Assembly (NCBI RefSeq): GCF_000758625.1
Contig: NZ_CP009283.1
Span: forward strand, 2,615,501 to 2,679,500
Length of the DNA: 64,000 nucleotides
Source: Paenibacillus sp. FSL R7-0273
GTDB taxonomy: Bacteria; Bacillota; Bacilli; Paenibacillales; Paenibacillaceae
Reading direction: 5' to 3'
Shown piece by piece: positions 1 through 9,540 of the stretch. The notes beneath the pieces are model-generated. The model was given only the letters and a program-made list of their open reading frames with translations, ran no database searches and was not told the DNA's origin. The translations under genes were made by a program, and so were the position numbers. Position 1 is the stretch's first letter. Each line of letters begins with the position of its first letter.

Positions 1-1
1 C

Positions 2-1249
2 CTGCATGTTGATATGAATGCTTTTTACTGCTCGGTGCATGAAGCGGAGGAGCCGGATCTATACAAAGGAAAGCCTACCGCAGTTGCCGGCAGTGTGGAG
101 CAGCGCAGGGGGATTATCGTTACCTGTTCCTATGCTGCCCGCAGGTTCGGGATATCTACAGGCATGCAGGTGCAGAAGGCGCTGCACATATGCCCGTCCT
201 TAACCCTTATTCAGCCGAATTTTCATTTATACCGCAAATATTCCAATGCTTTTATGCAGATTGCCTACAGCTATACCCCGCTGCTAGAAGCGGTATCCAT
301 CGATGAGTGCTATCTGGACATTACCGGCTCCAAGCAGTTTGGCACCCCGCTGGAAATTGCCGGAGAGATTCAGCGGCGGATTATGGATGAGCTGGGTCTG
401 CCGTGCTCGATCGGGGTAGCCCCCAATAAGCTTTTGGCCAAAATGGCCTCGGATCTCAAAAAGCCGAACGGCATATCTGTGCTGCGTCTGCGTGATGTCC
501 CCGAGGTGCTGTGGAACAAGCCGTGCGGCGAAATGTTCGGTATCGGCGGCAAGACGGCTGAAAAGCTGCGCAAGCTGGGCATTTATAATATCGGACAGCT
601 TGCGGCAGCCGATGAACGGATGCTTACCGACCATTTCGGGGTGATGGGCTCCTGGCTGAAGCGGGCCGGGAATGGTTTAGATTATGGAGTGGTGAATCCC
701 GAGCGCGAGCAGAGCAAGTCCATCGGGCATACTACGACTCTGCCGAAGGATGTGGTAGGACTGGCTGATGCCAGGCCGATCCTGCTGAATCTGAGCGATC
801 AGGTAGCACGGCGGCTCCGGAAGCAGGGCCTGGTTGCTGCGGGTGTGCAGCTTACGATCCGGACCCCTGATATGAAGACGATAACGCGATCCCGCCAGCT
901 GGAGGCTCCTACAGAAACCGCTGAGGATATCTACAAGGTTGTATGCGAGCAGTTTGCCCGGCACTGGAAGGGTGATAAGCCGGTAAGACTGCTTGGCGTA
1001 ACCCTGCAGGGCCTGAGCCCCAAGGAGGAATCCGCGATTCAGCTGGATCTGTTCGATTATGAGCGTCAGCCGAAGAAGGAATCACTGAATAAGGCAATGG
1101 ACATGCTGCGCAACAAATTTGGTGAAAATGCTGTGCTTACTGCCGGAATGCTAAGTGACAGCCATTCGGCCCGCCTGCGTAACCACAAGGAGCGAGGCAC
1201 CTCGCTGCAGAAGGATAACATGGAGCAGGTGGACCCGGAAAAAGCCTGA
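2..1249 (+). CDS. dinB: DNA polymerase IV (Y-family), 5' end outside window
   Basis: This is an error-prone Y-family translesion polymerase acting on damaged DNA. The frame is open from base 2, so the true start lies upstream; LHVD precedes the first visible Met. The catalytic carboxylates are visible in VDMNAFY (palm, first Asp) and SIDECYLD (Asp-Glu pair). An HhH-like segment (FGIGGKTAEKLRKLGI) follows, then the little-finger domain. Near visible residue 343 the motif QLDLF matches the sliding-clamp binding peptide typical of Pol IV, followed by a basic tail. No LexA box can be assessed because the promoter is outside the window. It could be the PolY1 (YqjH) rather than YqjW type; the clamp motif does not decide between them. 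Confidence 0.93.
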   Translation: MHVDMNAFYCSVHEAEEPDLYKGKPTAVAGSVEQRRGIIVTCSYAARRFGISTGMQVQKALHICPSLTLIQPNFHLYRKYSNAFMQIAYSYTPLLEAVSIDECYLDITGSKQFGTPLEIAGEIQRRIMDELGLPCSIGVAPNKLLAKMASDLKKPNGISVLRLRDVPEVLWNKPCGEMFGIGGKTAEKLRKLGIYNIGQLAAADERMLTDHFGVMGSWLKRAGNGLDYGVVNPEREQSKSIGHTTTLPKDVVGLADARPILLNLSDQVARRLRKQGLVAAGVQLTIRTPDMKTITRSRQLEAPTETAEDIYKVVCEQFARHWKGDKPVRLLGVTLQGLSPKEESAIQLDLFDYERQPKKESLNKAMDMLRNKFGENAVLTAGMLSDSHSARLRNHKERGTSLQKDNMEQVDPEKA

Positions 1250-1282
1250 GCGAGCGAATGGGCTTTCAAAGCGGTTAGCTGA

Positions 1283-1651
<369 letters not shown>

Positions 1652-1731
1652 TTCCAGGCTGGCGGCTTCGCACCGGATATGAGGGCCGGATATAAGATTT
1701 AGGCTTATATTTGATTCTTATATACACACAT

Positions 1732-1779
1732 AAAGACATCTCTTCGCCGGTACTTGTCCGGCAGGGATGTCTTTTTTTC
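1732..1779 (+). terminator. rho-independent terminator after ferredoxin
   Basis: AAAGACATC is complementary to GATGTCTTT across a GC-rich interior, followed by a run of seven or more T. Confidence 0.85.
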
Positions 1780-1832
1780 ATGCAGATGCCGATATAAGTA
1801 GAAGAAAGAATTAATGATTCCCGGAGGCCCCG

Positions 1833-3272
1833 ATGAAAAATTCGCAGCATCTTAAGGCTTACGTTCAAATGCACCCGGATAACAAGATGGCATGGTACTT
1901 GCTCGGTAAGGAATACTATAAGAGCGGCCAGGAGGGTAAGGCCAATTATTGCTTTAATATGGCCGGTGAAGTGTATGAGGCTTTTGAACGCAGTAAAGTT
2001 CCGGCGGAAATGCTGCGCGAGTATGAGGACGGCATGCTCAAGGCGGCGTATGACCGCCATCAGGTCAAGCTCAAAAGGAGGCGCATGCTCGTTGCGCTGA
2101 TGCTGGCAATGCTGGTGCTTTTGCCGTCAGCCGTTCCGTCTGGCGCAGATTTGGGAACGGAGGCAGAGCTGGCGTTAGCACTCAGCCAAGCGGAGGAGAC
2201 GGCTCCTGAGCCTGCAGCAGATGATCCTCAGGAAGCCCGGCCGGAGCTGCAGGAGGAGCCGGAGCTGGGGTTTACGGCCGTTTCCGGTGACGCTGCAGGC
2301 TCAGGCGCGGCGCTTGCGCAGCTGCTGCAGGGAGAAAAGCCTGACGTTACAGCAATGCTGACAATGGAGCGGTCAGGGAAATGGCTGCTCTGGAGGGAAA
2401 AGCTTCCGCTGGCTGCAACGCTAGTGAAGAATGCTAACGGACGTGCTGTCTACCAGTCCTATGACCGCGCTGCCTGTGAATGTGAGCCGCCGGAATCTGC
2501 TGCGCTGCAGCAGCAGGCCGGGCAATGGCAGAGCCGTCAGGAGCAGCTGGCCGTGCTGTGGAGCGCAATGCGTGCCTATAAGAACAGTAAGGGGAGCCTT
2601 CCGCAGTCTCCGGAGGCTTTGACAGGAGCTTTTCCGGGCAACTGGCTTGCCGGAACTACACCGCTGATGAAGGAGGCATTCGCTTCTGTGCGTAGTGCAG
2701 CCGCCGCAGGTATGACACAGCAGCCAGCCGCAGGGTCAGGCGATAAAGCACCGGCTGCAGGTGGAGGAGAAGCCGGCGGAGGCAATGCCGGGGCTGCAGG
2801 TAACGGCGGTCAGGAGCTGCCTTTTTTTACCGGACCGCTCACTATAATAGTAGATAAGCAAAATCACCGCCTGGCAGTAACCAGCGGCTCCGTTATTTTA
2901 AGGAATTATAAGGTTGGGCTTGGAGGCGGCAGGACGCCTGAGGGGACTTTTACTATTACAGACAAGGTAGTGAATCCGAACGGACGGGACAACGGGGAAT
3001 TCGGCAGCCGGGGGATGCAGCTCTCGGACACTAACTATGCTATACATGGTACGGATGAGCCGGAAAGCATCGGCAAGGATGAGTCACTGGGCTGTATCCG
3101 GATGAGCCGTGCGGATGTGGAGGAGCTGTTCGCGATGGTGCCGATGGGCACGAAGGTGCAGATAAGTAAAGGGGGCCTGCCTGATGAGGTGCTGGTTCCG
3201 GGTGAACGTTACCCTTCGGAAGCCCCTGCCAACCAGACCAACCCCGATAAAGTCTACCATTGGCTGAATTAA
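1833..3272 (+). CDS. membrane-anchored L,D-transpeptidase (YkuD domain)
   Basis: This is a peptidoglycan 3-3 cross-linking transpeptidase or a related YkuD-fold enzyme. The N-terminal 80 residues resemble a TPR-type helix pair and would be cytoplasmic. One membrane segment follows at about 85-103, then an Ala/Glu/Pro-rich extracellular linker and a Gly/Ala-rich stretch (residues about 290-330). The C-terminal YkuD domain holds the HGT...SLGCIRM signature, with the catalytic Cys near residue 420. GGAGG lies 8 bases before the ATG. The combination of cytoplasmic TPR and external YkuD suggests the anchor may report or organise assembly inside the cell; that is inference. Its stop overlaps a small convergent gene by 4 bases. 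Confidence 0.88.
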   Translation: MKNSQHLKAYVQMHPDNKMAWYLLGKEYYKSGQEGKANYCFNMAGEVYEAFERSKVPAEMLREYEDGMLKAAYDRHQVKLKRRRMLVALMLAMLVLLPSAVPSGADLGTEAELALALSQAEETAPEPAADDPQEARPELQEEPELGFTAVSGDAAGSGAALAQLLQGEKPDVTAMLTMERSGKWLLWREKLPLAATLVKNANGRAVYQSYDRAACECEPPESAALQQQAGQWQSRQEQLAVLWSAMRAYKNSKGSLPQSPEALTGAFPGNWLAGTTPLMKEAFASVRSAAAAGMTQQPAAGSGDKAPAAGGGEAGGGNAGAAGNGGQELPFFTGPLTIIVDKQNHRLAVTSGSVILRNYKVGLGGGRTPEGTFTITDKVVNPNGRDNGEFGSRGMQLSDTNYAIHGTDEPESIGKDESLGCIRMSRADVEELFAMVPMGTKVQISKGGLPDEVLVPGERYPSEAPANQTNPDKVYHWLN

Positions 3273-3406
3273 TTGCCTGCTACCAGAAACAAGACGACAA
3301 TAAGCAGAATCAGCAGAACCAGACTTGCACCAATCCACAGGATCGCTTTGCGGTTCACTTCTTCTTTTTTTTGCTGAAGTGTCGGAGGCTTGCGTTTAGT
3401 TGACAT
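3269..3406 (-). CDS. 45-residue single-pass membrane protein
   Basis: This is a short gene on the opposite strand. Its ATG at 3406 is preceded by AAGGA eight bases upstream. The product begins with a basic, Gln/Lys-rich cytoplasmic stretch (MSTKRKPPTLQQKKEEVNRK) and continues into one hydrophobic helix (ILWIGASLVLLILLIVVLFL), ending AGN. It converges with the L,D-transpeptidase gene and their stop codons overlap. Function unknown. Small proteins of this design are common in Paenibacillus genomes, but I do not recognise a named family. Confidence 0.6.
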   Translation of the reverse strand: MSTKRKPPTLQQKKEEVNRKAILWIGASLVLLILLIVVLFLVAGN

Positions 3407-3616
3407 GTTCGTCATCCTTCTTTCTCTCTTTATCGGTGATTACCCTTACATTGTAATGGGTTTAGCAGAAAATTACTATACTCCCCGGCTCCGCCAGGAA
3501 TATCCGCACGGTAAAAAACTTTTCTTTTCGCCCGGAAAAGGATAAAATTAAGAAGAAAACAAACGAAACGGGGAGTCGGAGGACGATTCGGGTAATCCCT
3601 TGAAGGAGCGAGAACG

Positions 3617-4711
3617 GTGCTGTATCGGCATTTAGGCAAACCTATTTTCTTTAAAATGGATCCGGAAAAAGCGCATCATCTCGTGATCGGCGGATTAAAC
3701 AAAGCGGCATTTGTTCCAGGCGGAAGTGCAGCTATGCGGCTTATGTACGGAGTCCCTGAAACGGCAGATATGGCTGTTGACCTGTTCGGTGTTCATTTTC
3801 CTACACCGGTAGGGCTTGCTGCCGGTCTCGACAAAAATGCCGAGGCGGTCGGCGGCTTCTCATCCATCGGCTTCGGCTTTATGGAGGTCGGTACAGTAAC
3901 GCCCAAAGGGCAGCCGGGCAATGACAGTCCTAGACTGTTCCGCCTGATTCCTGATGAAGCGCTCATCAACCGGATGGGCTTCAATAATGAAGGTGCCGGG
4001 GCGATGGCAGAGCGGCTGAAGGAGCTGAAGACGCGCAGAATACCGGTAGCGGTCAATATCGGACGCAATAAATCAACTCCGAATGAAACAGCGCACGAGG
4101 ATTACCGCCAGTGTATCCGTACGCTGTACCCTTACGGTGATTTTTTTGTGGTTAATATCAGCTCTCCGAATACGCCGGACCTGCGCAGCCTCCAGCATGG
4201 CAGTGAGCTGGCAAAGCTGCTCTCTGAAGTGAAGGAAGAAATGGCCCTTCAGCGGGACAAGAGCGGCAGCGCCAAAAGCCTGCTGGTCAAGATTGCTCCG
4301 GATGTCAGTGACAGTGAGCTGGAATTTATGGTACATACGCTATCAGAAGCTGGAGTTGACGGCGTTATTGCCACTAACACCACGCTAAGCCGCGAGGGAC
4401 TGACCAGCGACAAGGCCGGTGAAACAGGCGGTCTAAGCGGCAAGCCGCTGAGAGACCGGTCGACGGAAATTATCCGCAGCATTTACCGCCAGACGGGCGG
4501 AAAGCTGCCGATCATCGGGTCAGGCGGTATTTTTAGCGCCCAGGATGCCTATGACAAGATCCGGGCAGGTGCGAGCCTGGTTGAAATTTATACGGCGCTC
4601 ATCTATGAGGGACCGGAGGTTAACCGCCGGCTGCATGCCGGCCTGCGGCAGCTGCTGCGGCGGGACGGCTTCTCTCATATCCTGGAAGCGGTGGGCGCCG
4701 ATCATCACTGA
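3617..4711 (+). CDS. pyrD: dihydroorotate dehydrogenase, class 2 (quinone-dependent)
   Basis: This enzyme oxidises dihydroorotate to orotate in pyrimidine synthesis, passing electrons to quinone at the membrane. The GTG start has AAGGAG eight bases upstream. The N-terminal helical segment (LYRHLGKPIFFKMDPEKAHH) marks the membrane-associated class 2 enzyme; the TIM barrel shows GLAAGLDKN, the catalytic serine region VNISSPNT and the FMN-phosphate motif GSGGIFSAQDAY. It lies outside any pyr operon and is followed after 28 bases by an alarmone synthetase gene, so the two may be co-transcribed. Confidence 0.96.
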   Translation: MLYRHLGKPIFFKMDPEKAHHLVIGGLNKAAFVPGGSAAMRLMYGVPETADMAVDLFGVHFPTPVGLAAGLDKNAEAVGGFSSIGFGFMEVGTVTPKGQPGNDSPRLFRLIPDEALINRMGFNNEGAGAMAERLKELKTRRIPVAVNIGRNKSTPNETAHEDYRQCIRTLYPYGDFFVVNISSPNTPDLRSLQHGSELAKLLSEVKEEMALQRDKSGSAKSLLVKIAPDVSDSELEFMVHTLSEAGVDGVIATNTTLSREGLTSDKAGETGGLSGKPLRDRSTEIIRSIYRQTGGKLPIIGSGGIFSAQDAYDKIRAGASLVEIYTALIYEGPEVNRRLHAGLRQLLRRDGFSHILEAVGADHH

Positions 4712-4739
4712 AGGTTGAATGGACAGGAGGACGAAGGCG

Positions 4740-5552
4740 ATGGACGGCAGGGATTGGGGAACTTTTTTGCTTCCATATGAACAGACTGTGGAGGAACTCA
4801 AGGTTAAATTCAAAACAATGCGCTCGGAGCTCAAGAAGAGAGAGGAATACACGCCGATTGAGTTCGTAACCGGACGTGTCAAACGTCTCTCCAGCATACT
4901 TGAAAAAGCCAAGCGCCTGAATGTAAAAATGGAGGACCTGGAAACGGGCATTGAGGATATTGCCGGAATCCGGATTATGTGCCAGTTCGTTGAGGATATC
5001 CGCAGAGTGGCTGAATACATCCGGGCCCGCAAGGACCTTGAGGTGCTGTACGAGAAGGATTATATCACCAATTATAAGGAAAGCGGCTACCGCAGCTTCC
5101 ATATGATTATTAAATATCCGGTGCAGACGGCCTTGGGACAGAAAATTGTGCTGGCCGAGATTCAGATCCGGACACTGGCGATGAATTTCTGGGCTACCAT
5201 TGAGCATTCCCTGAACTATAAATACCGTGAAAGCCTGCCGGATGAAATGCGGGTGCGCCTGAAGACAGCGGCAGAAGCCGCGTCAATCCTGGACAGTGAG
5301 ATGTCCAGCATCCGTGAAGAAATTCTGGAGGCGCAAAAGCTGTTCGAGGAGAACTCCAACACGACGACTCAAGTGCTTAACGCCATTCACCAGCTGTATT
5401 TCTATCATCTGGTGAATGAGGCGATTGAAAGCCAGAACCGCTTTAATGAGATCTGGCAGACGCAGGACATGGAAGCGATGAAGCAATTGCTGGAGCATGT
5501 GCGCGGACTGATCTCAAATGCCAAGAAGGGCAGCCTGCAGGATGGCCTTTGA
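4740..5552 (+). CDS. small alarmone synthetase (RelA/SpoT synthetase domain only)
   Basis: This enzyme makes (p)ppGpp from ATP and GDP/GTP as a stress signal and lacks a hydrolase domain. The synthetase core is visible: FVTGRVKRLSSILEKA, GIEDIAGIRIMCQF, the substrate motif NYKESGYRSFH, and VLAEIQIRTLAMNFWATIEH. The C-terminal helices (QKLFEENSNTTTQVL onwards) are longer than in the roughly 210-residue B. subtilis YjbM/YwaC proteins. ATG 4740 was chosen because AGGAGG at 4725-4730 is 9 bases upstream; the earlier in-frame ATG at 4719 would overlap that site. Its stop overlaps the start of the next gene. Confidence 0.92.
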   Translation: MDGRDWGTFLLPYEQTVEELKVKFKTMRSELKKREEYTPIEFVTGRVKRLSSILEKAKRLNVKMEDLETGIEDIAGIRIMCQFVEDIRRVAEYIRARKDLEVLYEKDYITNYKESGYRSFHMIIKYPVQTALGQKIVLAEIQIRTLAMNFWATIEHSLNYKYRESLPDEMRVRLKTAAEAASILDSEMSSIREEILEAQKLFEENSNTTTQVLNAIHQLYFYHLVNEAIESQNRFNEIWQTQDMEAMKQLLEHVRGLISNAKKGSLQDGL

Positions 5553-5994
5553 ACCGCTGTACCTGGCTTACCTGGTCTACTTCAACCGTGACAGAGACTA
5601 TTTTGAATGCCATGAGGTGCTTGAAGAGCTGTGGCTGGCCCGGGACCGCGATCCGGTCTACAAAGCGCTGCTGCAGGTGGCTGTCGGATTGTATCACTTC
5701 CGTAACGGCAATGTGCGCGGCGGACTGATTATGCTTGAACGTTCTTACAGTGTGCTTAAGCAATACCCCGGCGAGACACTGGGCATCAATCTTGCCAGGC
5801 TGGTTTCAGAGGTTGGCGTATATGCCTCACGCTTGAAGGATTACGCCGCCAGCCCGTTTGATTATTATGACCTTACGATTGAAGTCATGGATCCGGCGCT
5901 TGCAGCTGAACTGGAGCAGACAGCCCCCGGGATTGTGCCGAGTGTGCCCCAACGGCGCGGACCGCAAAGGCCGGACAGAGCCCGCCACAAATAA
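5542..5994 (+). CDS. DUF309 domain protein
   Basis: This 150-residue helical protein carries the family signature FNRDRDYFECHEVLEELW (His-Glu pair within a predicted helix bundle), followed by LLQVAVGLYHFRNGN. The start overlaps the alarmone synthetase stop by 11 bases, so the two are likely translationally coupled. The biochemical role of DUF309 is unknown; the conserved Cys-His-Glu cluster could bind metal, which is inference. The last 25 residues are Pro/Arg-rich and poorly conserved. Confidence 0.85.
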   Translation: MAFEPLYLAYLVYFNRDRDYFECHEVLEELWLARDRDPVYKALLQVAVGLYHFRNGNVRGGLIMLERSYSVLKQYPGETLGINLARLVSEVGVYASRLKDYAASPFDYYDLTIEVMDPALAAELEQTAPGIVPSVPQRRGPQRPDRARHK

Positions 5995-6021
5995 ACCCGC
6001 GATAAAAGCAACATCTAATTA

Positions 6022-6043
6022 GGAGCACCCGCAGGGGTGTTCC
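6022..6043. other. GC-rich hairpin without T run
   Basis: GGAGCACCC pairs with GGGTGTTCC around a 4-base loop. The missing T tract makes a terminator uncertain. Confidence 0.35.
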
Positions 6044-6092
6044 TTGATTGTTAATCCCCAAATTCAGCTAACACAAGCAGGAGGACAGCATC

Positions 6093-7610
6093 ATGGCAGC
6101 ACAATTGCCCGGCTCGTTTACCGGGCGTATGAAGGAACTGCTTGGAACAGAATATGAGTCATTCCTGGAGACCTATAAGGAAACGCCTTATGCGGGTATC
6201 CGGGTTAATACACTGAAAATTACTGTGCAGGAGCTGCTGGAGCGCTCGCCGTTCGGGCTGGAGCCGATTCCCTGGTGTCCGGCCGGCTTCTACACGGAAG
6301 AAGGAGCCCGGCCGGGCAAGCATCCGTATTATCATGCCGGCCTGTATTACATCCAGGAGCCGAGCGCTATGGCGCCGGTTGAACTGCTGGATGTACAGCC
6401 GGGCGACCGGGTGCTGGATCTGTGCGCGGCGCCCGGCGGCAAATCCACCCAGATTGCCGCCAAGCTCCAGGGCACGGGGATGCTGGTCAGCAATGACCTG
6501 CATCCTGACCGGACTAAGGCACTGGCCAAAAATCTGGAGCTCTACGGCGTAAGAAACGGCATTGTGCTGAATGAAAGTCCGGAGCGGATTGCTGCGGCTT
6601 TCCCGGGCTTCTTTGACCGGATTCTGATCGATGCCCCTTGCTCCGGCGAAGGCATGTTCCGTAAAGACGAAGATATGGTCAAGCAGTGGGAGCCGGGAAC
6701 ACCTCAGAAGTATGCTGATATGCAGCGGGAGATTCTCCGGTCAGCAGCGGCAGCGCTGAAGCCGGGCGGAACGATCGTGTATTCGACCTGTACGTTCGCC
6801 CCGGAGGAAAACGAAGGGTCGATCCTGGAATTCCTCGCCGGGCAGCCGCAATTTACGGCGGTCCCGGCGGGCGGGTCCGGCGGGTTCGCGCCGGGCCTCA
6901 GCGGGTTGCCCGAGGCCGTGCGGCTCTGGCCGCATAAGGTCAAGGGCGAGGGCCATTTCATGGCGGTGCTTCGCCATGACGGAAGTGCTGCTGCGCAAGG
7001 AACGGCCGGGGACGCGGATACCGCGCTCCCGGTTTCCGTGCGCAGCAAGGGCAGCTCTGCCGCCCGGCCGGCCAAGGCAGGCGGCAGCAGGGACCGCGAG
7101 GCCAAAGGCGGACGCGGTCAGGGTAAGGGCGGCGGCGCGCGCGGTCAGCGGCCGCAGGGCTCCGGCGAGGAAGCGGCGCTGGCCGCGTTCGCCGGGTTCT
7201 GCCGGGAGCAGCTCGGCTGGCAGCCGGCCGGCTACCCGGTGCTGTTCGGCGAGCATCTGTATATCTCGCCGCTGCCGCCTGCGGCACTGGACGGACTGAG
7301 GACCATCCGTCCAGGCTGGTATATGGGCCAGCTGCGCAGCGGCCGATTCATTCCGGGCCATCCGCTGGCTACAGCGCTAAGGCCGTCCGAGAGCCTGCGC
7401 AGCCTGTCGCTGGACAGCGCCAACGGCGAAGCTGTCTCCTATCTGAAGGGCGAGACGCTGGCTGCTCCTGAGCAGCGGCTGTCTGTTCAGCCGGGCAGCC
7501 CGTCCAAGGGCTACGTCCTGGTCTGCATTGACAGCTTCAGCGCCGGCTGGGGCAAATGGCAGGACGGTATGCTGAAGAACGAATATCCCGCAGGATGGAG
7601 GTGGACCTAA
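6093..7610 (+). CDS. RsmF/NOP2-type rRNA m5C methyltransferase (copy 1)
   Basis: This SAM-dependent methyltransferase is expected to put a 5-methyl group on a cytosine of 16S rRNA. It has an N-terminal RNA-binding segment, motif I (VLDLCAAPGGKST), motif IV (DAPCSGEGMF) and the motif VI catalytic cysteine (YSTCTF). A basic Gly/Arg/Lys-rich linker at about residues 305-350 separates the catalytic part from a C-terminal RsmF/PUA-like domain ending in GWGKWQDGMLKN. The ATG has AGGAGG upstream (6081-6086). The next gene starts 3 bases after the stop, suggesting a ribosome-maturation operon. A paralogue lies at 10832-12229 on the other strand. Confidence 0.93.
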   Translation: MAAQLPGSFTGRMKELLGTEYESFLETYKETPYAGIRVNTLKITVQELLERSPFGLEPIPWCPAGFYTEEGARPGKHPYYHAGLYYIQEPSAMAPVELLDVQPGDRVLDLCAAPGGKSTQIAAKLQGTGMLVSNDLHPDRTKALAKNLELYGVRNGIVLNESPERIAAAFPGFFDRILIDAPCSGEGMFRKDEDMVKQWEPGTPQKYADMQREILRSAAAALKPGGTIVYSTCTFAPEENEGSILEFLAGQPQFTAVPAGGSGGFAPGLSGLPEAVRLWPHKVKGEGHFMAVLRHDGSAAAQGTAGDADTALPVSVRSKGSSAARPAKAGGSRDREAKGGRGQGKGGGARGQRPQGSGEEAALAAFAGFCREQLGWQPAGYPVLFGEHLYISPLPPAALDGLRTIRPGWYMGQLRSGRFIPGHPLATALRPSESLRSLSLDSANGEAVSYLKGETLAAPEQRLSVQPGSPSKGYVLVCIDSFSAGWGKWQDGMLKNEYPAGWRWT

Positions 7611-7613
7611 AGC

Positions 7614-8384
7614 ATGAATACATCTGGTAACGCCGGAAAGAAGCAGCGCATTGATAAAGTACTGTCCCACATGGGCATCGGCTCGCGCAGTGACATCCGC
7701 AAGCAGGCCAAGCTGGGCTTAATCACCGTGAACGGTAAGGTCGTTAAAGACAGCGGCTTCCATGTAGATCCGTATGAAGATGTAATTGCAGTAGCCGGTG
7801 AAGAGGTCTGCTACCGGGAATTTATATATCTGATGATGAACAAGCCTGCCGGTGTGCTGTCAGCTACAGAGGACAAGCGTGACCGGACGGTGCTTGATTT
7901 ACTTAAGGCCGATTATGCCCTGTTCGAGCCTTTTCCCGTCGGCAGGCTGGACAAAGATACGGTAGGACTGCTGCTGCTCACCAATGACGGCAAGCTGGCC
8001 CATGAGCTGCTCTCTCCCCGCAAGCACGTGCCTAAGACCTATGAGGCTACGGTAGAGGGGGATGTGGATGCTGATGATGTGGAGGCTTTTGCCCGGGGGG
8101 TTGAGCTGGAGGACGGTTACGTGACTCTGCCTGCCCAATTGAGCATTCTTAGCAGAGAACGGGGAGCGAAGACGGTCTCATACATCTCGCTGACCATTAC
8201 CGAAGGCAAGTTCCATCAGGTAAAAAGGATGTTTATCGCTGTCGGCAAAAAGGTGACGTTTCTGAAGCGGGTATCCATGGGCGGGCTGAAGCTGGATGAG
8301 AGCCTGCCGCTTGGAGCCAGCCGTGAGCTGACGGACGCAGAGCTTGCGCTGTTAACCGGCGGGGCGGAGGTTTCCGCAGATTGA
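7614..8384 (+). CDS. RsuA/RluB-family pseudouridine synthase
   Basis: This enzyme converts a uridine in rRNA to pseudouridine. The N-terminal S4 RNA-binding domain (RIDKVLSHMGIGSRSDIRKQ...GLITVNGK) is followed by the catalytic core with the Asp motif GRLDKDTVGLLLLTNDG, and the late motif EGKFHQVKRMF. At 256 residues it matches the RsuA group. It follows the RsmF-type gene almost without a gap, so the two rRNA-modifying enzymes are probably made together. Which rRNA site it modifies cannot be told from sequence. Confidence 0.93.
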   Translation: MNTSGNAGKKQRIDKVLSHMGIGSRSDIRKQAKLGLITVNGKVVKDSGFHVDPYEDVIAVAGEEVCYREFIYLMMNKPAGVLSATEDKRDRTVLDLLKADYALFEPFPVGRLDKDTVGLLLLTNDGKLAHELLSPRKHVPKTYEATVEGDVDADDVEAFARGVELEDGYVTLPAQLSILSRERGAKTVSYISLTITEGKFHQVKRMFIAVGKKVTFLKRVSMGGLKLDESLPLGASRELTDAELALLTGGAEVSAD

Positions 8385-8506
8385 CGGCTGTGGCCGGCTG
8401 GACGATTTTATATATGCTTAATACAAATACGGTTCATTGTTGACCCGGCTTTGATAAGCTTGCTTGATACAGCCGGATAGAAATAGACAGACAAGGATGG
8501 TGGAGT

Positions 8507-9304
8507 ATGAAATACAAGCTGATTGCGCTGGATGTTGACGGAACGCTGCTTAATGATGACCATAAGCTGAGTGCTGAAAATAAAGAGGCCATTGCCGAGG
8601 TTACACGCCGGGGAGGACAAATCGTGTTATGTACCGGCCGCAGCCCGCAGAACTCGATTCCTTTTATGGAGGAGCTGGGGCTGACGGGCTATGTTCTCGG
8701 CCACAACGGCGGTGCAACGGTATCGGTCAGTGACCGCAAGGTGCTCGATCAATACGGGATGGACGGCCGCGGGCTGGACCCTTACATCGAATACTGCCGG
8801 AAGCATGATATCCATTTTGATGTCAGTACGGCCTTCGAGATGTATGTGGACAACGTGGAGAACCTGACTAAGGAAGCCAACTATATGTATGAGCACTTCC
8901 GGATTATGCCGGCCTCCCTGCCGGCGTGGGAGGAATTCCGCGAGCCGATCGTCAAATTTACAGTGTTCACCAAGTCTGCGGTGCTGGATGAAGCAATGCG
9001 GGAATGGGGCACCTGGACCCAGCAGTACAATATGCTGCGCAGCGGCGAGTTTTTTGCCGATTTCATGCATCATGAAGCTTCCAAGGGTAACGCGCTTAAG
9101 AAGCTTGCTGCACAGCTTGGTATCCCGCAGGACGAAGTAATGGCTGTCGGCAACTATTACAATGATATCTCCATGCTGACCTACGCCGGGCTGGGTGTTG
9201 CCGTGGACAATTCCCCGCTTGAGGTTAAAGCAGCTGCGGATGTTATCACCGGTACCAACAACGAGCACGGCGTTCGGGACGCGCTTGTGAAGTATTGTCT
9301 TTAA
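8507..9304 (+). CDS. Cof-type HAD-IIB phosphatase
   Basis: This is a haloacid-dehalogenase superfamily hydrolase that removes phosphate from small sugar or nucleotide substrates. It shows motif I (LIALDVDGTLLNDD, nucleophile Asp), motif II (VLCTGRS), the type IIB cap (SSPFMEEL-like region through WGTWTQQ), and motifs III/IV (KGNALKKLA, AVGNYYNDISML). A ribosome site (AAGGATGGTGGAG region) precedes the ATG. A terminator follows at 9338, so it ends the transcription unit. The substrate is unknown, as usual in this family. Confidence 0.92.
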   Translation: MKYKLIALDVDGTLLNDDHKLSAENKEAIAEVTRRGGQIVLCTGRSPQNSIPFMEELGLTGYVLGHNGGATVSVSDRKVLDQYGMDGRGLDPYIEYCRKHDIHFDVSTAFEMYVDNVENLTKEANYMYEHFRIMPASLPAWEEFREPIVKFTVFTKSAVLDEAMREWGTWTQQYNMLRSGEFFADFMHHEASKGNALKKLAAQLGIPQDEVMAVGNYYNDISMLTYAGLGVAVDNSPLEVKAAADVITGTNNEHGVRDALVKYCL

Positions 9305-9337
9305 GCTTCGGGCAATTATAATTTAAGGGTATTACAA

Positions 9338-9379
9338 GCATAAACTGGTGCCGGTCGGTACTGGTTTATGCTTTTTTTT
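9338..9379 (+). terminator. rho-independent terminator after HAD gene
   Basis: GCATAAACTGG pairs (with G-U pairs) with CTGGTTTATGC, followed by eight T. Confidence 0.85.
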
Positions 9380-9423
9380 GATGGTAACGGTCATCTGGCT
9401 GCGTTTGCAGGAATCGGCGGGGG

Positions 9424-9528
9424 TTATCGCCAAACGGGCTCAGGGAGCAAAATTAGATGATGTTTTTCCACCTAATACTCGGAAATGTAGGAAATCAGAA
9501 GAATTAGGTGACGAAAATCGAACTAAAT
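9424..9528. repeat. 105-bp dispersed repeat, copy 1
   Basis: This stretch from TTATCGCC to AACTAAAT recurs with only a few substitutions at 9848-9952. Each copy contains CACCTAAT and, about 30 bases later, its complement ATTAGGTG, so it could fold into a hairpin. No convincing gene overlaps it; an open frame at 9348-9635 runs through it but has no family resemblance. Confidence 0.8.
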
Positions 9529-9540
9529 TGTGGAGGCTTA

